A DNA stretch of 64,000 nt from Photobacterium halotolerans DSM 18316 (GTDB lineage Bacteria; Pseudomonadota; Gammaproteobacteria; Enterobacterales; Vibrionaceae): assembly GCF_000425165.1 (NCBI RefSeq), contig NZ_KE384323.1:195984-259983 (forward strand), in the 5' to 3' direction. The position numbers and the translations under genes were made by a program. Positions 45,496 to 54,286 of this stretch are shown here, in pieces (the first letter of the stretch is position 1; each line of letters begins with the position of its first letter). The notes below the pieces were generated by a model that was given only the letters and a program-made list of their open reading frames with translations, was not told where the DNA came from and did no database searches.

Positions 45496-46257
45496 ATGGC
45501 TGACGAAAGCGATGAAAAACTCTCCAGAGAACATCGACCAGAGGTGATCAGAGAAAGGCTGAAAAGGCCTGCGAAGGAAAACCTTGCGTCAGATGTTGTT
45601 CTCGGGGGGATTGATGGCTGCGTGACCACTTTTGCAGTGGTGTCCGGCGTGGTTGGCGCGGGCTTTTCGCCTGTTGTGGCTCTGGTGCTGGGGTTTGCAA
45701 ATTTGATCGCCGATGGTTTCAGTATGGCTGTCAGCAACTATGAATCGATTAAGACTCAGGGCGAATTTATTAAAAGCATTCGCGATCAAGAACAAGAACA
45801 TATAAAAAAGATACCTGAAGGCGAAAGGGAAGAAATCCGGCAAATATTCAAAAATAAAGGCTTCTCCGGGGAGACGCTGGAAAAGATTGTGGACACCATC
45901 AGCGCCGATCAGCAGTTATGGATCGATACCATGCTTATTGAGGAGCATGGGGTGCAAAAAACCAACCGCAATCCTGTCAAAGCAGCCATTGCCACATTTG
46001 CGTCGTTTGTGCTTGTTGGCTCTGTGCCGTTGATCCCCTTTATGATCCCCGGCTTAGAAAAGTCTGTGCAGTTTGCCGGCAGCGCCTGTCTTGCCGCGCT
46101 CATGTTCTTTTCAATTGGTGCTTTGAAAAGCCGACTCTTTGCCAAGCCCGTCTTCCTTTCCGGAATCAGCACGCTTGCCACTGGTGGCGTCGCCGCTTCG
46201 CTGGCCTTTCTGGTCGGTTACGTACTCAGGGAAATCTTTGGCATAGTGGCGATGTAG
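45496..46257 (+). CDS. VIT1/CCC1 family metal transporter
   Basis: 253 residues. The first membrane region carries the VIT family motif GGIDGCVTTFAVVSGVVGAG and the second NLIADGFSMAVSNY. A cytoplasmic helical insert (about 90-155, rich in Glu/Lys) resembles the metal-binding hydrophilic domain of VIT1, followed by three more membrane segments. Probably exports or sequesters Fe2+ or Mn2+. ATG 45496 after GCAGGTGC was chosen; twelve in-frame residues upstream look non-native. Confidence 0.85.
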   Translation: MADESDEKLSREHRPEVIRERLKRPAKENLASDVVLGGIDGCVTTFAVVSGVVGAGFSPVVALVLGFANLIADGFSMAVSNYESIKTQGEFIKSIRDQEQEHIKKIPEGEREEIRQIFKNKGFSGETLEKIVDTISADQQLWIDTMLIEEHGVQKTNRNPVKAAIATFASFVLVGSVPLIPFMIPGLEKSVQFAGSACLAALMFFSIGALKSRLFAKPVFLSGISTLATGGVAASLAFLVGYVLREIFGIVAM

Positions 46258-46688
46258 CCATATGTAATCCGAACAGAACCCCCAATCAGCTTTGTATCAA
46301 CCATGGTCCTGTTGTTATTTCACCCGAGCTTGCAGAGCGGGCTCAATGCTGCAATCGAACATGCCGTAATATTATGATTCACGCAATGCTCTGACGTTAT
46401 GGGAATATCTGGTATTAGATTTACTGAACGCGAACCCTAATATGTGTCGCTCATTCGGACAGGTTTACCATTCACTATTGGTATGGCGATCCAATAACAG
46501 AAACTTTGATGGTCCTCAGTCTGATGAAGACAGAAAATTCAGATATGCTGCACCCTGCAGTGCACTTATTACCAAGAAGATAATCTTTTTACGGAACCCC
46601 TTCGCCAGTTCGGCTGATCGATGAAGAGAATGTTGTTATCTCGCATCTGGCATACAAATAGGTGCAAAAAAGTAAGCAGGAACAAATC
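46258..46688. other. Gene-free stretch before the large unknown gene
   Basis: 431 bases with no supported gene. A 60-codon open frame at 46442-46624 has no family resemblance. No strong hairpin, attC or transposon end was seen. The promoter of the following gene is expected here; AGCAGGAACAAATC before ATG 46689 is its ribosome site. Confidence 0.45.
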
Positions 46689-49600
46689 ATGAGTAATTTT
46701 ATTAATGCGGGCCTTGATCCGGATAGCGGGAAGCAAGAACTGATCTATATCGATCCTGAACATGGTGCGCCACGGGTTTATTACCTCAGCCCGAATAACG
46801 ATGAGGCGAATTTAAATCTGGTTTGGGCCACCGCGCTGCTGAAAGCCAAAGGCAATATCAATCTGACCGGTTTTTTCAGTGCCGAACCCGGTTATGAGCA
46901 GTGCCGTATCGCTTATGACAGTAGTGGTTGTTTATATCTGGTGGATGAGAAAAATCACCAGGCAGATTTTATTTATGACTACGGCATCGATGATATCCGG
47001 GCGGTCATTCTCTCTGATGGCCGGACATTGGCTGTTTTGTTTGAACCGGAGTGGGCTGACAACCACAGAGTGGAATTCTGGCAGTTTACCGGCACCAAAC
47101 TGAGTCGTTCTTATCCGGTAGAGCTGGATTGTTCTGCTGACGAAGACGATCCATCGGGCAATCTGATGCCCCTGTACGATATTCAATTTGATGACTTTCT
47201 CTTCGCGGGGCCGGACAACAGTCTGATTCTTTATGCCTGCGGTGAGCGCAGTTTTACCGACCTGAAAAACCGTCCGCTGCAGTTTCTGATGCGGATCGAT
47301 CTGAACCTGCCCCAGAGGAAGGCCAGTATCCGTGTTCAGCGGCTGGAGACGCCGCCGAAGAAGTGGAACCCGGAGAAGTGCTGCGTTGCCGTGGATATCA
47401 AACGTGGTCTGCTGGCAGTGCCCGGCATGGTGATTGAAACGGCAGCCGGTCACGACATGGGCCAGCAAGGCTATCTCCAGCAGATAAACCTGATTGATTT
47501 GAACCGTATTCCGCCAGCGGGAGAAGCGCCGTTACCTGTGCAAGAGCTGATGTTTCGGATACCTGTGCGTCGCTATGCCGCACAGGAGCTGGGCGGTCGT
47601 TTTGATCCGGAAAATCAAAGAGATCAGGCCGCATTTATCCAACGCATCACGAGTTTGCAGTTCAGTGAGCAGGATGATGCCCTCTGGGTTTGCTGGCACG
47701 ATCATGCCGTGCGCAAAACGGCCCTGGATGGCCGATGGCGTTCTCCTGTTCTTGCCGTTGCCGATAACGTGGATCTCAAGCGAGGCTGTACTTCTCGAAG
47801 TGAAATAAGCCTGCTGCAGATTACGCCTTCCCCGACCAAGCCGAGGGTCCTGCTGGGCGGCTGGCATGATTTATATACTCTGAGGTTATCGACACAACAG
47901 CTGGCCGCTCTGGCAATGACCAGCCCAGGTGCTGCGCTTGAGGTCTGGTCTGCGGTGCAGGAAGAGGTCTGTGACTGGGGAGATGACTGGTCTCAGCCGC
48001 ACAAGCAAAGTGACGAGCAGAAACTGCATCTGGCGCTGTTGGGAAAGCGGAAGACCAGAGTTGCCGATTTCGGTTCTGAACAGGCGCTGGGGGCTGCGCT
48101 CTATTACCTGTCGCTGAAATGCAGTGATATGGCGAACTTTTGTACCGGCAATCACCTGATCCTCGCTTTTACAGACGGGAAAGAAGTCTGGAATGAAGCA
48201 CAGTTTTTCAGCACAGTGATACAGCTGCCTTTTGAATCAGCTGCAGAATTGATGGCAGATATTCTGAACAGTTTTATCGCTTACGAAGGCGCTGATTATT
48301 GTTTCAGTGAAAATGAAAAACCGGCACTGGCAGATTGCGCACTGCATCTTGGCTTATCTGACAGTCGTTGGCTGCCGCTGATTAGTCGTTACCTGAATGC
48401 CATCGACCCGGATCATGAAGCGTTTTTTACCGGGGAGGGAATCCGCCTGCTGGAATCACGCCACGGCAATAGCCCTGAATGGGACAGCTTTTATCAGTCT
48501 CTGCCTGACACTATGGCCTACCACGAAGAAGACTTTGAGGATGAGGATGAGGATGAGGACGAAGAGGAAGAGGACAATGCTGCTCCCCGGCGTTCGGATG
48601 AAGAAGTGCGTGCCAGCATACCTGCTGAGCTGCTGGCGCAACTCGCCGTCAAAGAGCAAGAAGCCAGAGACGCTTACCAGCACCAGATTGATCGGGTAAG
48701 TGAAGCTGAGACCCAGGCGCAGATCAGCGAGCTGCTTGATGAGTGGCTGAACGAAAGCCACAAGGCTTATATTGATCCGGAGATTGCCAGTATTGATTAC
48801 TCCTCGCGCTTTCATGAACGGTTCAAAACCGAAGCGCATCTGGCCCTGGAAGCTGAGATCGAAAGCTACTTTACAGACTCGATGGACAGCTTCGCCGTCT
48901 CGGAAGGCGATTATTATGATCTGGATATCGATACCTATCTGGATGACTTGTTCGAAAAAGCGGAGACATTGCAATGCTGGGACGCGCTGGAGCGTTATCT
49001 GAAAGCCCAGATTCAGTGGCTGGATGAAAACAGCGAAGGGAACGCCTGGTATATTGATGAAACCCCTTACGGTAACTACGCCGCAGAAGCCTTGCTGCGT
49101 CATGACGCAAGTTATGGTCCGCTTTATGCGCAGTACCTGACCACATTGCGTCTGGCTGTGCCAGAAGATACTGTGGGCGACTTTCTGCGCGAGATCATTC
49201 CTGAGCTGGGGATCACTGCAGACACTTATCCGATCATTCTTGCCCGTCTGACCTTCTCAGCAGACCAGCATGGCCGGGAAGATTTTGCCGACTGGTGTGA
49301 GACGCTGCCGATCCGTGACTGGCTGTATCAGAACAATAAAGTGGATGATTTCATCGCTGCCGTTCGGGCATATGCTGAGCAGTATCATCTTGATGACGAT
49401 GATGTGAAAGAAAGTGTGGATGAGATCCGGGAAATGTTGCAACTCGATGATGCTGCTCAGCAGGCTCTCCCGAGACAACATTCCCAGGCTGAGTTATTGC
49501 AAGCACTGTATCTGCAGCGCGATGAGCTTTATCAGCAGGAACTCAGCCGGATTGCCGCGATTGACTCTCCAAAGGCGATGGCAGCAGCGCTGAGCCGCTG

Positions 49601-50312
49601 GCAGGAAGAGCTTCGTCATCCTGATGCGCGTGTCTCACAGGATCCTCTTTGTTACGACTACGAAAAACGGTTTGAACTGCGATTCATGGGACAGGAGATC
49701 CGCCAGTTGGAGCAATCCATGGATAAAAGCCTGCTCGAACAACTTAATCTGAAAAAGCCTCGTGTTTATGGCGATGCAATACCGTACTGCCTGTTCGACA
49801 AAGCCAAAGCGCTGGGTGCCTGGGAAGCGCTGGAAACCTATCTGAAAGATCAGATTCGCTGGTATCAGGACAATCAGGTCAGTTCAGCGTTTTACATCGA
49901 AGAGCTGCCTTATGGTCATTATGCCGCCGGTATGCTAGCCGAAGCACACAGCCGCTATATTCCGCTCTATTTCGAATACCTGAAAGCTTTGTCTGTCATC
50001 ACTGAGTACAAAGGGACCGGAGAGCAAATTGATGATCTGTTTGATCACTATTGCCGATACAAAGAGGGGATTCACGGCGGCTTTGAGGTTTTCCTGCCGG
50101 TGATACAAGCCAGACTGACTCATGCGCGGGGCGAGTGCTGGGCGGAGAGTGTCCGCGACTGGTGTGAGGATTATGGATTAGCGCAATGGCTGGATAGCAA
50201 CCGGGAAGCTGCAGAAAAGTTGCGCGATCAGGTTCAATATGAACTGATACTGCAGGGTTATGATCAGGAAGAGATCAACAGCACCCTGGCGTTAATCGGT
50301 AAAACAGGTTGA
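46689..50312 (+). CDS. Large two-part protein of unknown function with a tandem C-terminal duplication
   Basis: 1207 residues, no signal peptide or membrane segment, so cytoplasmic. Residues 1-430 are beta-rich and propeller-like (IYIDPEHGAPRVYYLSP, ALWVCWHDHAVRKTALDGRW, LGGWHDLYTLRL). Residues 430-610 are helical. An acidic tract (about 613-632, almost all D/E) follows. The rest is two related units starting near residues 644 and 932: each has a helical lead, then a WDALERYLKAQIQW / WEALETYLKDQIRW segment, a YGNYAAEALLR / YGHYAAGMLAE segment, and an ending DWCETLPIRDWL / DWCEDYGLAQWL. Codon use resembles the core rather than the AT-rich cassettes. I do not recognise the family. Confidence 0.8.
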   Translation: MSNFINAGLDPDSGKQELIYIDPEHGAPRVYYLSPNNDEANLNLVWATALLKAKGNINLTGFFSAEPGYEQCRIAYDSSGCLYLVDEKNHQADFIYDYGIDDIRAVILSDGRTLAVLFEPEWADNHRVEFWQFTGTKLSRSYPVELDCSADEDDPSGNLMPLYDIQFDDFLFAGPDNSLILYACGERSFTDLKNRPLQFLMRIDLNLPQRKASIRVQRLETPPKKWNPEKCCVAVDIKRGLLAVPGMVIETAAGHDMGQQGYLQQINLIDLNRIPPAGEAPLPVQELMFRIPVRRYAAQELGGRFDPENQRDQAAFIQRITSLQFSEQDDALWVCWHDHAVRKTALDGRWRSPVLAVADNVDLKRGCTSRSEISLLQITPSPTKPRVLLGGWHDLYTLRLSTQQLAALAMTSPGAALEVWSAVQEEVCDWGDDWSQPHKQSDEQKLHLALLGKRKTRVADFGSEQALGAALYYLSLKCSDMANFCTGNHLILAFTDGKEVWNEAQFFSTVIQLPFESAAELMADILNSFIAYEGADYCFSENEKPALADCALHLGLSDSRWLPLISRYLNAIDPDHEAFFTGEGIRLLESRHGNSPEWDSFYQSLPDTMAYHEEDFEDEDEDEDEEEEDNAAPRRSDEEVRASIPAELLAQLAVKEQEARDAYQHQIDRVSEAETQAQISELLDEWLNESHKAYIDPEIASIDYSSRFHERFKTEAHLALEAEIESYFTDSMDSFAVSEGDYYDLDIDTYLDDLFEKAETLQCWDALERYLKAQIQWLDENSEGNAWYIDETPYGNYAAEALLRHDASYGPLYAQYLTTLRLAVPEDTVGDFLREIIPELGITADTYPIILARLTFSADQHGREDFADWCETLPIRDWLYQNNKVDDFIAAVRAYAEQYHLDDDDVKESVDEIREMLQLDDAAQQALPRQHSQAELLQALYLQRDELYQQELSRIAAIDSPKAMAAALSRWQEELRHPDARVSQDPLCYDYEKRFELRFMGQEIRQLEQSMDKSLLEQLNLKKPRVYGDAIPYCLFDKAKALGAWEALETYLKDQIRWYQDNQVSSAFYIEELPYGHYAAGMLAEAHSRYIPLYFEYLKALSVITEYKGTGEQIDDLFDHYCRYKEGIHGGFEVFLPVIQARLTHARGECWAESVRDWCEDYGLAQWLDSNREAAEKLRDQVQYELILQGYDQEEINSTLALIGKTG

Positions 50313-50353
50313 TGGCTATTCTCCGGGTTAACTGAGCGGTATTCGTTCAGATT

Positions 50354-50399
50354 AGGGCAGATCTTGTTCTCAGCGTTAAACAGGAACAGGATTTGCCCT
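50354..50399. terminator. Imperfect long hairpin between convergent genes
   Basis: AGGGCA...TGTTC pairs with GAACA...TGCCCT over 46 bases with interruptions, between the large gene and the TetR gene. No clear T run; it is a likely shared terminator. Confidence 0.45.
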
Positions 50400-50409
50400 C
50401 AATCAGACA

Positions 50410-51009
50410 TTATCGTCCCCGAATATTTCTCAACAACTCTTCACTCAGCTCGCGCAACACACCAGGTGCGGGGCAGGTGTGAGAATAGGCGCGAATGCCG
50501 TAAATGCCCATGACCAGATAGCGGGCTAATTCTTCCGCACTGCGGTTACCCGCTATTTCCCCATCGCGAATGGCCTGTGCAAATTTGCAGGCGAAGCGTT
50601 GCTCCCAGTCTTTTAGCTTGTGGCTGATCAGGTGCTCAATTTCTTTATCGTCCTGTGCCAGTTCACTCAGGGCTTTTTGCAACAGGCAATCTTTAATCTT
50701 TTCCTGCTCGCACTCGATCACCATTTGCTCCAGATAGGCAGCAATACCCGCCATGGCGGACGGCTGATTCTCAAACAGCGCCTGAAACGCGAGATCACGT
50801 TCTTTTTGGTACTGCTCCAGTGCCGCCACCAGCAAGCCGCGTTTATTGGTAAACGCACAATAGATGGACCCCGGATGCAGCCCGGTGGCCTGCTTGAGAT
50901 CCTGCATGCTGGTTTTGCTGTAACCCTTGGCGATAAAGGCATCCATCGCGGAATGTAACACCGTTTCGCGGTCAAATTCGGCGCTGCGCATTAATTTTCT
51001 CTTATCCAT
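50410..51009 (-). CDS. TetR/AcrR family regulator, NemR-like
   Basis: 199 residues. The N-terminal HTH is FDRETVLHSAMDAFIAKGYSKTSMQDLKQATGLHPGSIYCAF; the C-terminal ligand domain is helical with cysteines (IECEQEKIKDCLLQK). It is divergent from a NemA-type reductase gene with three near-identical palindromes between them, so it most likely represses both genes until an electrophile is sensed. ATG 51009 was chosen; the frame extends to 51051, but that would overlap the first palindrome. Confidence 0.88.
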   Translation of the reverse strand: MDKRKLMRSAEFDRETVLHSAMDAFIAKGYSKTSMQDLKQATGLHPGSIYCAFTNKRGLLVAALEQYQKERDLAFQALFENQPSAMAGIAAYLEQMVIECEQEKIKDCLLQKALSELAQDDKEIEHLISHKLKDWEQRFACKFAQAIRDGEIAGNRSAEELARYLVMGIYGIRAYSHTCPAPGVLRELSEELLRNIRGR

Positions 51010-51035
51010 ATGGCCTGCAGGGATTTTATCCGATC

Positions 51036-51101
51036 TTGAATGTGCATTCAAAAAATACTTGAACGCGCATTCAAGATCGACTAATTTGAATGGGCGTTCA
51101 A
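51036..51101. promoter_or_regulatory. Three palindromic operators between the TetR gene and nemA
   Basis: TTGAATGTGCATTCAA (51036-51051), TTGAACGCGCATTCAA (51059-51074) and TTGAATGGGCGTTCAA (51086-51101) share the form TTGAAYGNGCRTTCAA. Their starts are 23 and 27 bases apart. They fill the gap between the divergent genes, the expected place for TetR binding. Confidence 0.85.
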
Positions 51102-51124
51102 GAAATGATCACAGGGTGTCCCTA

Positions 51125-52165
51125 ATGGAAAATTTGTTTCAACCTCTCGCACTGAATAGCGCAATCACACTGAAAAACCGCATTCTGATGGCGCCTTTAA
51201 CCCGCTGTATGGCGGATGATGAGCTGGTGCCGACTCAGGCGATGGCCGATTACTACGCCCGTCGTGCGGATATTGGCCTGATCATCAGTGAAGCCACCAT
51301 CATCCGTCCGGACGGGCAGGGTTATCCGAACACGCCAGGGCTGTTCACGCCGGCACAAATTGCAGGCTGGCGTAACGTCACCGATAAAGTGCATGACAAC
51401 GGCGGCAAAATCTTCGCTCAGTTATGGCACACCGGCCGTGTGGCGCATCCCCATTTCTTTGGCGGCGATTATGTGCTGGCTCCTTCTGCGCTGGGTGTGG
51501 AAGGCACAGTGCCGCGGATGCGTGAGCTGACGTACCTCGAACCGAAACCGGCGAGCAGGGAAGAGATTGAAGAGTTGATTGCCGATTACGCCCAGGCGGC
51601 GATTAATGCGCTGGAAGCGGGTTTTGACGGTGTCGAGATCCATGGTGCGAACGGTTATCTGATCGATCAGTTCCTGCACTACAGCAGCAACGTACGTGAA
51701 GATGAATTCGGTGGCAGCCCAGAAAACATGGCGCGTTTCCCGCTGGCCGTGGTCGATGCGGTGGTGAATGCCATTGGCGAAGAGCGCACTGCACTGCGCC
51801 TGTCGCCGGGGGCTTACTTCAATATTGATACCGATGCCCGCGATCGCGAAGTGTTTGACTATCTGCTGGCTGAACTGGAATCCCGCAATCTGGCGTTCCT
51901 GCATGTGGGCGTGTTTGACGACCAGATGGAATTTGATTATCTGGGCGGCACGGCTTCTGAGTATATGCGCTCGCGTTACAGCAAGACGCTGGTCGGCGTG
52001 GGCGGTTTTACGCCGGAAAGCGGCAGTCAGGCGATTGCCAGCGGCAAGTTCGACTTGCTGGCGATTGGTCGTCCTTTGATTGCCAATCCGGATTATGTTG
52101 CCAAAGTCCGGGCCGGTGAAGCACTGACCGAATACTCAGATACCATGCTGGCCGAGCTGGTATAA
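51125..52165 (+). CDS. nemA: Old Yellow Enzyme family alkene reductase, NemA type
   Basis: 346 residues. FMN-dependent NADPH reductase of electrophilic alkenes such as N-ethylmaleimide. Visible motifs: the N-terminal TLKNRILMAPLTRCMAD, AQLWHTGRVAHP, the active-site pair HGAN in EIHGANGYLIDQF, and VREDEFGGSPENMARF. ATG 51125 gives the family N-terminus MENLFQPLALNSAI; the frame is open upstream through the operator region but is not coding there. Controlled by the divergent TetR gene, by position. Confidence 0.93.
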   Translation: MENLFQPLALNSAITLKNRILMAPLTRCMADDELVPTQAMADYYARRADIGLIISEATIIRPDGQGYPNTPGLFTPAQIAGWRNVTDKVHDNGGKIFAQLWHTGRVAHPHFFGGDYVLAPSALGVEGTVPRMRELTYLEPKPASREEIEELIADYAQAAINALEAGFDGVEIHGANGYLIDQFLHYSSNVREDEFGGSPENMARFPLAVVDAVVNAIGEERTALRLSPGAYFNIDTDARDREVFDYLLAELESRNLAFLHVGVFDDQMEFDYLGGTASEYMRSRYSKTLVGVGGFTPESGSQAIASGKFDLLAIGRPLIANPDYVAKVRAGEALTEYSDTMLAELV

Positions 52166-52193
52166 GCAAAGTTTTACCTTGTTACATAAATCG

Positions 52194-52220
52194 AACGGAA
52201 GGCGCTGCCTTCCGTTTTTT
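52194..52220 (+). terminator. Terminator after nemA
   Basis: Perfect 10-bp stem AACGGAAGGC / GCCTTCCGTT with a 3-base loop and at least six T. Just downstream (52230-52275) AAGTGCT occurs three times, with GGACT/AGTCC as a small hairpin. Confidence 0.88.
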
Positions 52221-52388
52221 TATGGTGAGGACTAAGTGCTAAGTGCTGAGTCCTAATAATTAAGTGCTGAGTTTGATGGCGGGATTTATCAACCGGCGAA
52301 AGCCATCATTGCTGATAGTGCTTCATCACTCTCAATATCGGGCGCTGATCCTGATACGATAAGGCAGTGAAATCACACGTTAGGAAGG

Positions 52389-53636
52389 ATGACAGTGATA
52401 GAAATAAAACGGCCGCAGGATCTGGCGCGTTTACGGCGCCTGGCGTTGGCGGCACAGGGATTACTTCAGGCTCAGCCTTATGGACGCGGTCTGGCCGGAG
52501 CACGCAAAGCGATTAACCACTTAGGTTATGTGCAGATAGACACCATCTCTGTGGTGGAGCGCGCGCACCATCATGTTTTTCACGCCCGGGTACCGAATTT
52601 CAGGCCGGACATGACTCATCAGCTGTTGCTTGATGGCGACATTTTTGAGTACTGGACCCACGCGGCGGCATTTATCCCCATTGAAGATTTTCGCTTCTCC
52701 TTGCCCTACAAACACGCGATTCAAAGCGGCCAGACGCATTGGTACAAAGAGCGCGACAGCAAACTCATGACAGAACTGCTGGCACGCATTCGCGCCGAAG
52801 GCCCGATACGTTCGCGTGATGTGGAAACCAATTCCGGCAAGCGGGCAGGCTGGTGGGACTGGAAGCCGGCCAAGAAAGCCCTCGAGCAGCTGTACATGGA
52901 AGGTGAGCTGATGGTCAGTAATCGCGAGGGTTTTCAGAAAACCTATGATTTAACCGAGCGGGTACTGCCCTCCCATGTTAATACGCACATGCCCAGCCTG
53001 GCAGAGTTTGCCGCGCACTTGCTGGACCAGCAATTACGCTGCCATGGTTTTGTTTCTCTCAAGGGGCTGACCTACCTGCGGCGTAACAATGATCTTCGCA
53101 AAGCGGTTAAGGCGCTGGTGGAGGAAAAGTTAGCGCGCCAGGATTTAGAGCAGGTGCGCGTCAGCAGCGGTGAGGTATTTGTGCTCGAAACCGGTGCACT
53201 GGAACGTCCGATCCCCAGGCTGAACAACCGAATGTTGATCCTCTCGCCCTTCGATAACAGTGTCATTCAGCGCGACCGGCTCAAAGCACTGTTTCAGTAT
53301 GATTATCAGATTGAATGCTATGTACCCGCCGCCAAACGAAAGTATGGCTATTTCTGTCTGCCGCTACTGTATCGCGGTGAATTCATCGGACGGATGGATT
53401 GTAAAGCGCACCGAAAAATCGGCCATCTGGAAATCAAATCCCTGCACATTGAAAATCATCGCTTTGATCAAGAGCCGCTGATTGCGGCCTTTGCTGCGGC
53501 TGTCGCGCAGTTTTGTCATTTCCAGGCGTGCAGCACAGTGTCTCTGACCCAGGCTCATCCCAAACAGCTTGAGTCACCCTTGCAGTGTGCCCTGAAGGCG
53601 CTGGAAGATAAGCAGGAATCCGCAACAGATCGCTGA
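52389..53636 (+). CDS. YcaQ/AlkX-like DNA glycosylase (winged-helix HTH_42 family)
   Basis: 415 residues. Repeated winged-helix modules of the AlkZ/YcaQ superfamily, which unhook DNA interstrand crosslinks and remove bulky alkylated bases. The catalytic segment is GYVQIDTISVVERAHHHVF, giving a Q-x-D motif, as recalled for the YcaQ/AlkX branch (the AlkZ branch has Q-x-Q). Other family marks: EYWTHAAAFIPIEDF and RMLILSPFDNSVIQRDR. It stands alone, close to an electrophile-sensing reductase. Confidence 0.85.
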   Translation: MTVIEIKRPQDLARLRRLALAAQGLLQAQPYGRGLAGARKAINHLGYVQIDTISVVERAHHHVFHARVPNFRPDMTHQLLLDGDIFEYWTHAAAFIPIEDFRFSLPYKHAIQSGQTHWYKERDSKLMTELLARIRAEGPIRSRDVETNSGKRAGWWDWKPAKKALEQLYMEGELMVSNREGFQKTYDLTERVLPSHVNTHMPSLAEFAAHLLDQQLRCHGFVSLKGLTYLRRNNDLRKAVKALVEEKLARQDLEQVRVSSGEVFVLETGALERPIPRLNNRMLILSPFDNSVIQRDRLKALFQYDYQIECYVPAAKRKYGYFCLPLLYRGEFIGRMDCKAHRKIGHLEIKSLHIENHRFDQEPLIAAFAAAVAQFCHFQACSTVSLTQAHPKQLESPLQCALKALEDKQESATDR

Positions 53637-53777
53637 AAAAGCCACAGGTCGCTGAAAAAGAAGCAGAGCCGCCTGCGTATGAACATCAGGTTTTTGTCGT
53701 TCATAGGCAGGTCGCTGAAAGATGCTCTGGTATAGATGCTCAGGCAAAGGTACTCAGGTAACGGTACTCAGGTATAG
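53637..53777. repeat. Repeat-rich convergent intergenic region
   Basis: The word CAGGTCGCTGAAA occurs at about 53645 and 53709, flanking an imperfect 13-bp hairpin (CCTGCGTATGAAC 53672-53684 / GTTCATAGGCAGG 53699-53711). It is followed by GGTACTCAGGTA twice and GATGCTCAGGCA once (53735-53776). The hairpin may terminate the glycosylase transcript. Confidence 0.7.
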
Positions 53778-54110
53778 TTAGCCACAGCACTTTTTGAATT
53801 TTTTACCGCTGCCGCAAGAGCAAGGATCGTTGCGGTTGGGTGTCTTTTCAAAGGTGATGGTGGCGGGCTTGTTCAGCAGCGTATCCAGCTCAACCGTGTT
53901 TTCTTCCTGAGTGGCATCGACGACAATATCGGCCACGAGCGCGTGTTCAGCAACGAGCGCTTCAATCTCCGCTTTACGTGCTTCTGTGTTCACCACGACA
54001 GAAACGGGCGCTTCTTCAGTGCCTGCCTTGACGCCACGGTTTACGTTATAGCCCGACTGCGCATGGTTTTGCATTACATCCCTGCGGCCTTTGAAAAAAA
54101 ATTTTGACAT
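53778..54110 (-). CDS. SEC-C metal-binding protein, PBPRA1643 family
   Basis: 110 residues. The C-terminal SEC-C zinc motif [17 protein letters not shown] is complete. The N-terminal half is hydrophilic with an unusual start [20 protein letters not shown]. The length and N-terminus match the small PBPRA1643-type family of Vibrionaceae and relatives. Role unknown; SEC-C tails in other proteins bind zinc and dock on SecB or ribosomes. Confidence 0.85.
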   Translation of the reverse strand: MSKFFFKGRRDVMQNHAQSGYNVNRGVKAGTEEAPVSVVVNTEARKAEIEALVAEHALVADIVVDATQEENTVELDTLLNKPATITFEKTPNRNDPCSCGSGKKFKKCCG

Positions 54111-54202
54111 TGGAGATTCATCACTCGTTGGTATGACGTAACAGAGCGGCGATTATACGCATAAATGGTCATTGATAAAGCAGTGATCAAACAAACCTGT
54201 CA

Positions 54203-54234
54203 AGAAAACGCCCTTCAGGCTATGGCTGAAGGGC
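54203..54234 (-). terminator. Terminator after the SDR gene
   Basis: A 9-bp stem GCCCTTCAG / CTGAAGGGC with a 7-base loop; on the minus strand it is followed by GTTTTCTT. It separates the SDR gene from the SEC-C gene. Confidence 0.75.
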
Positions 54235-54286
54235 AGTAGACAGATCGCGCAAAATAGATGGCTGTTTTCCAGCGGGACGCACTTAT

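Noticed and set aside
46442..46624. 60-codon plus-strand open frame before the large gene
   Set aside because: No family resemblance, no ribosome site, and composition not like coding sequence.
35136..46688. Integron integrase gene or attI site
   Set aside because: No tyrosine-recombinase motif (R...HxxR...Y) was found in any frame of the island; the array is called integrase-less.
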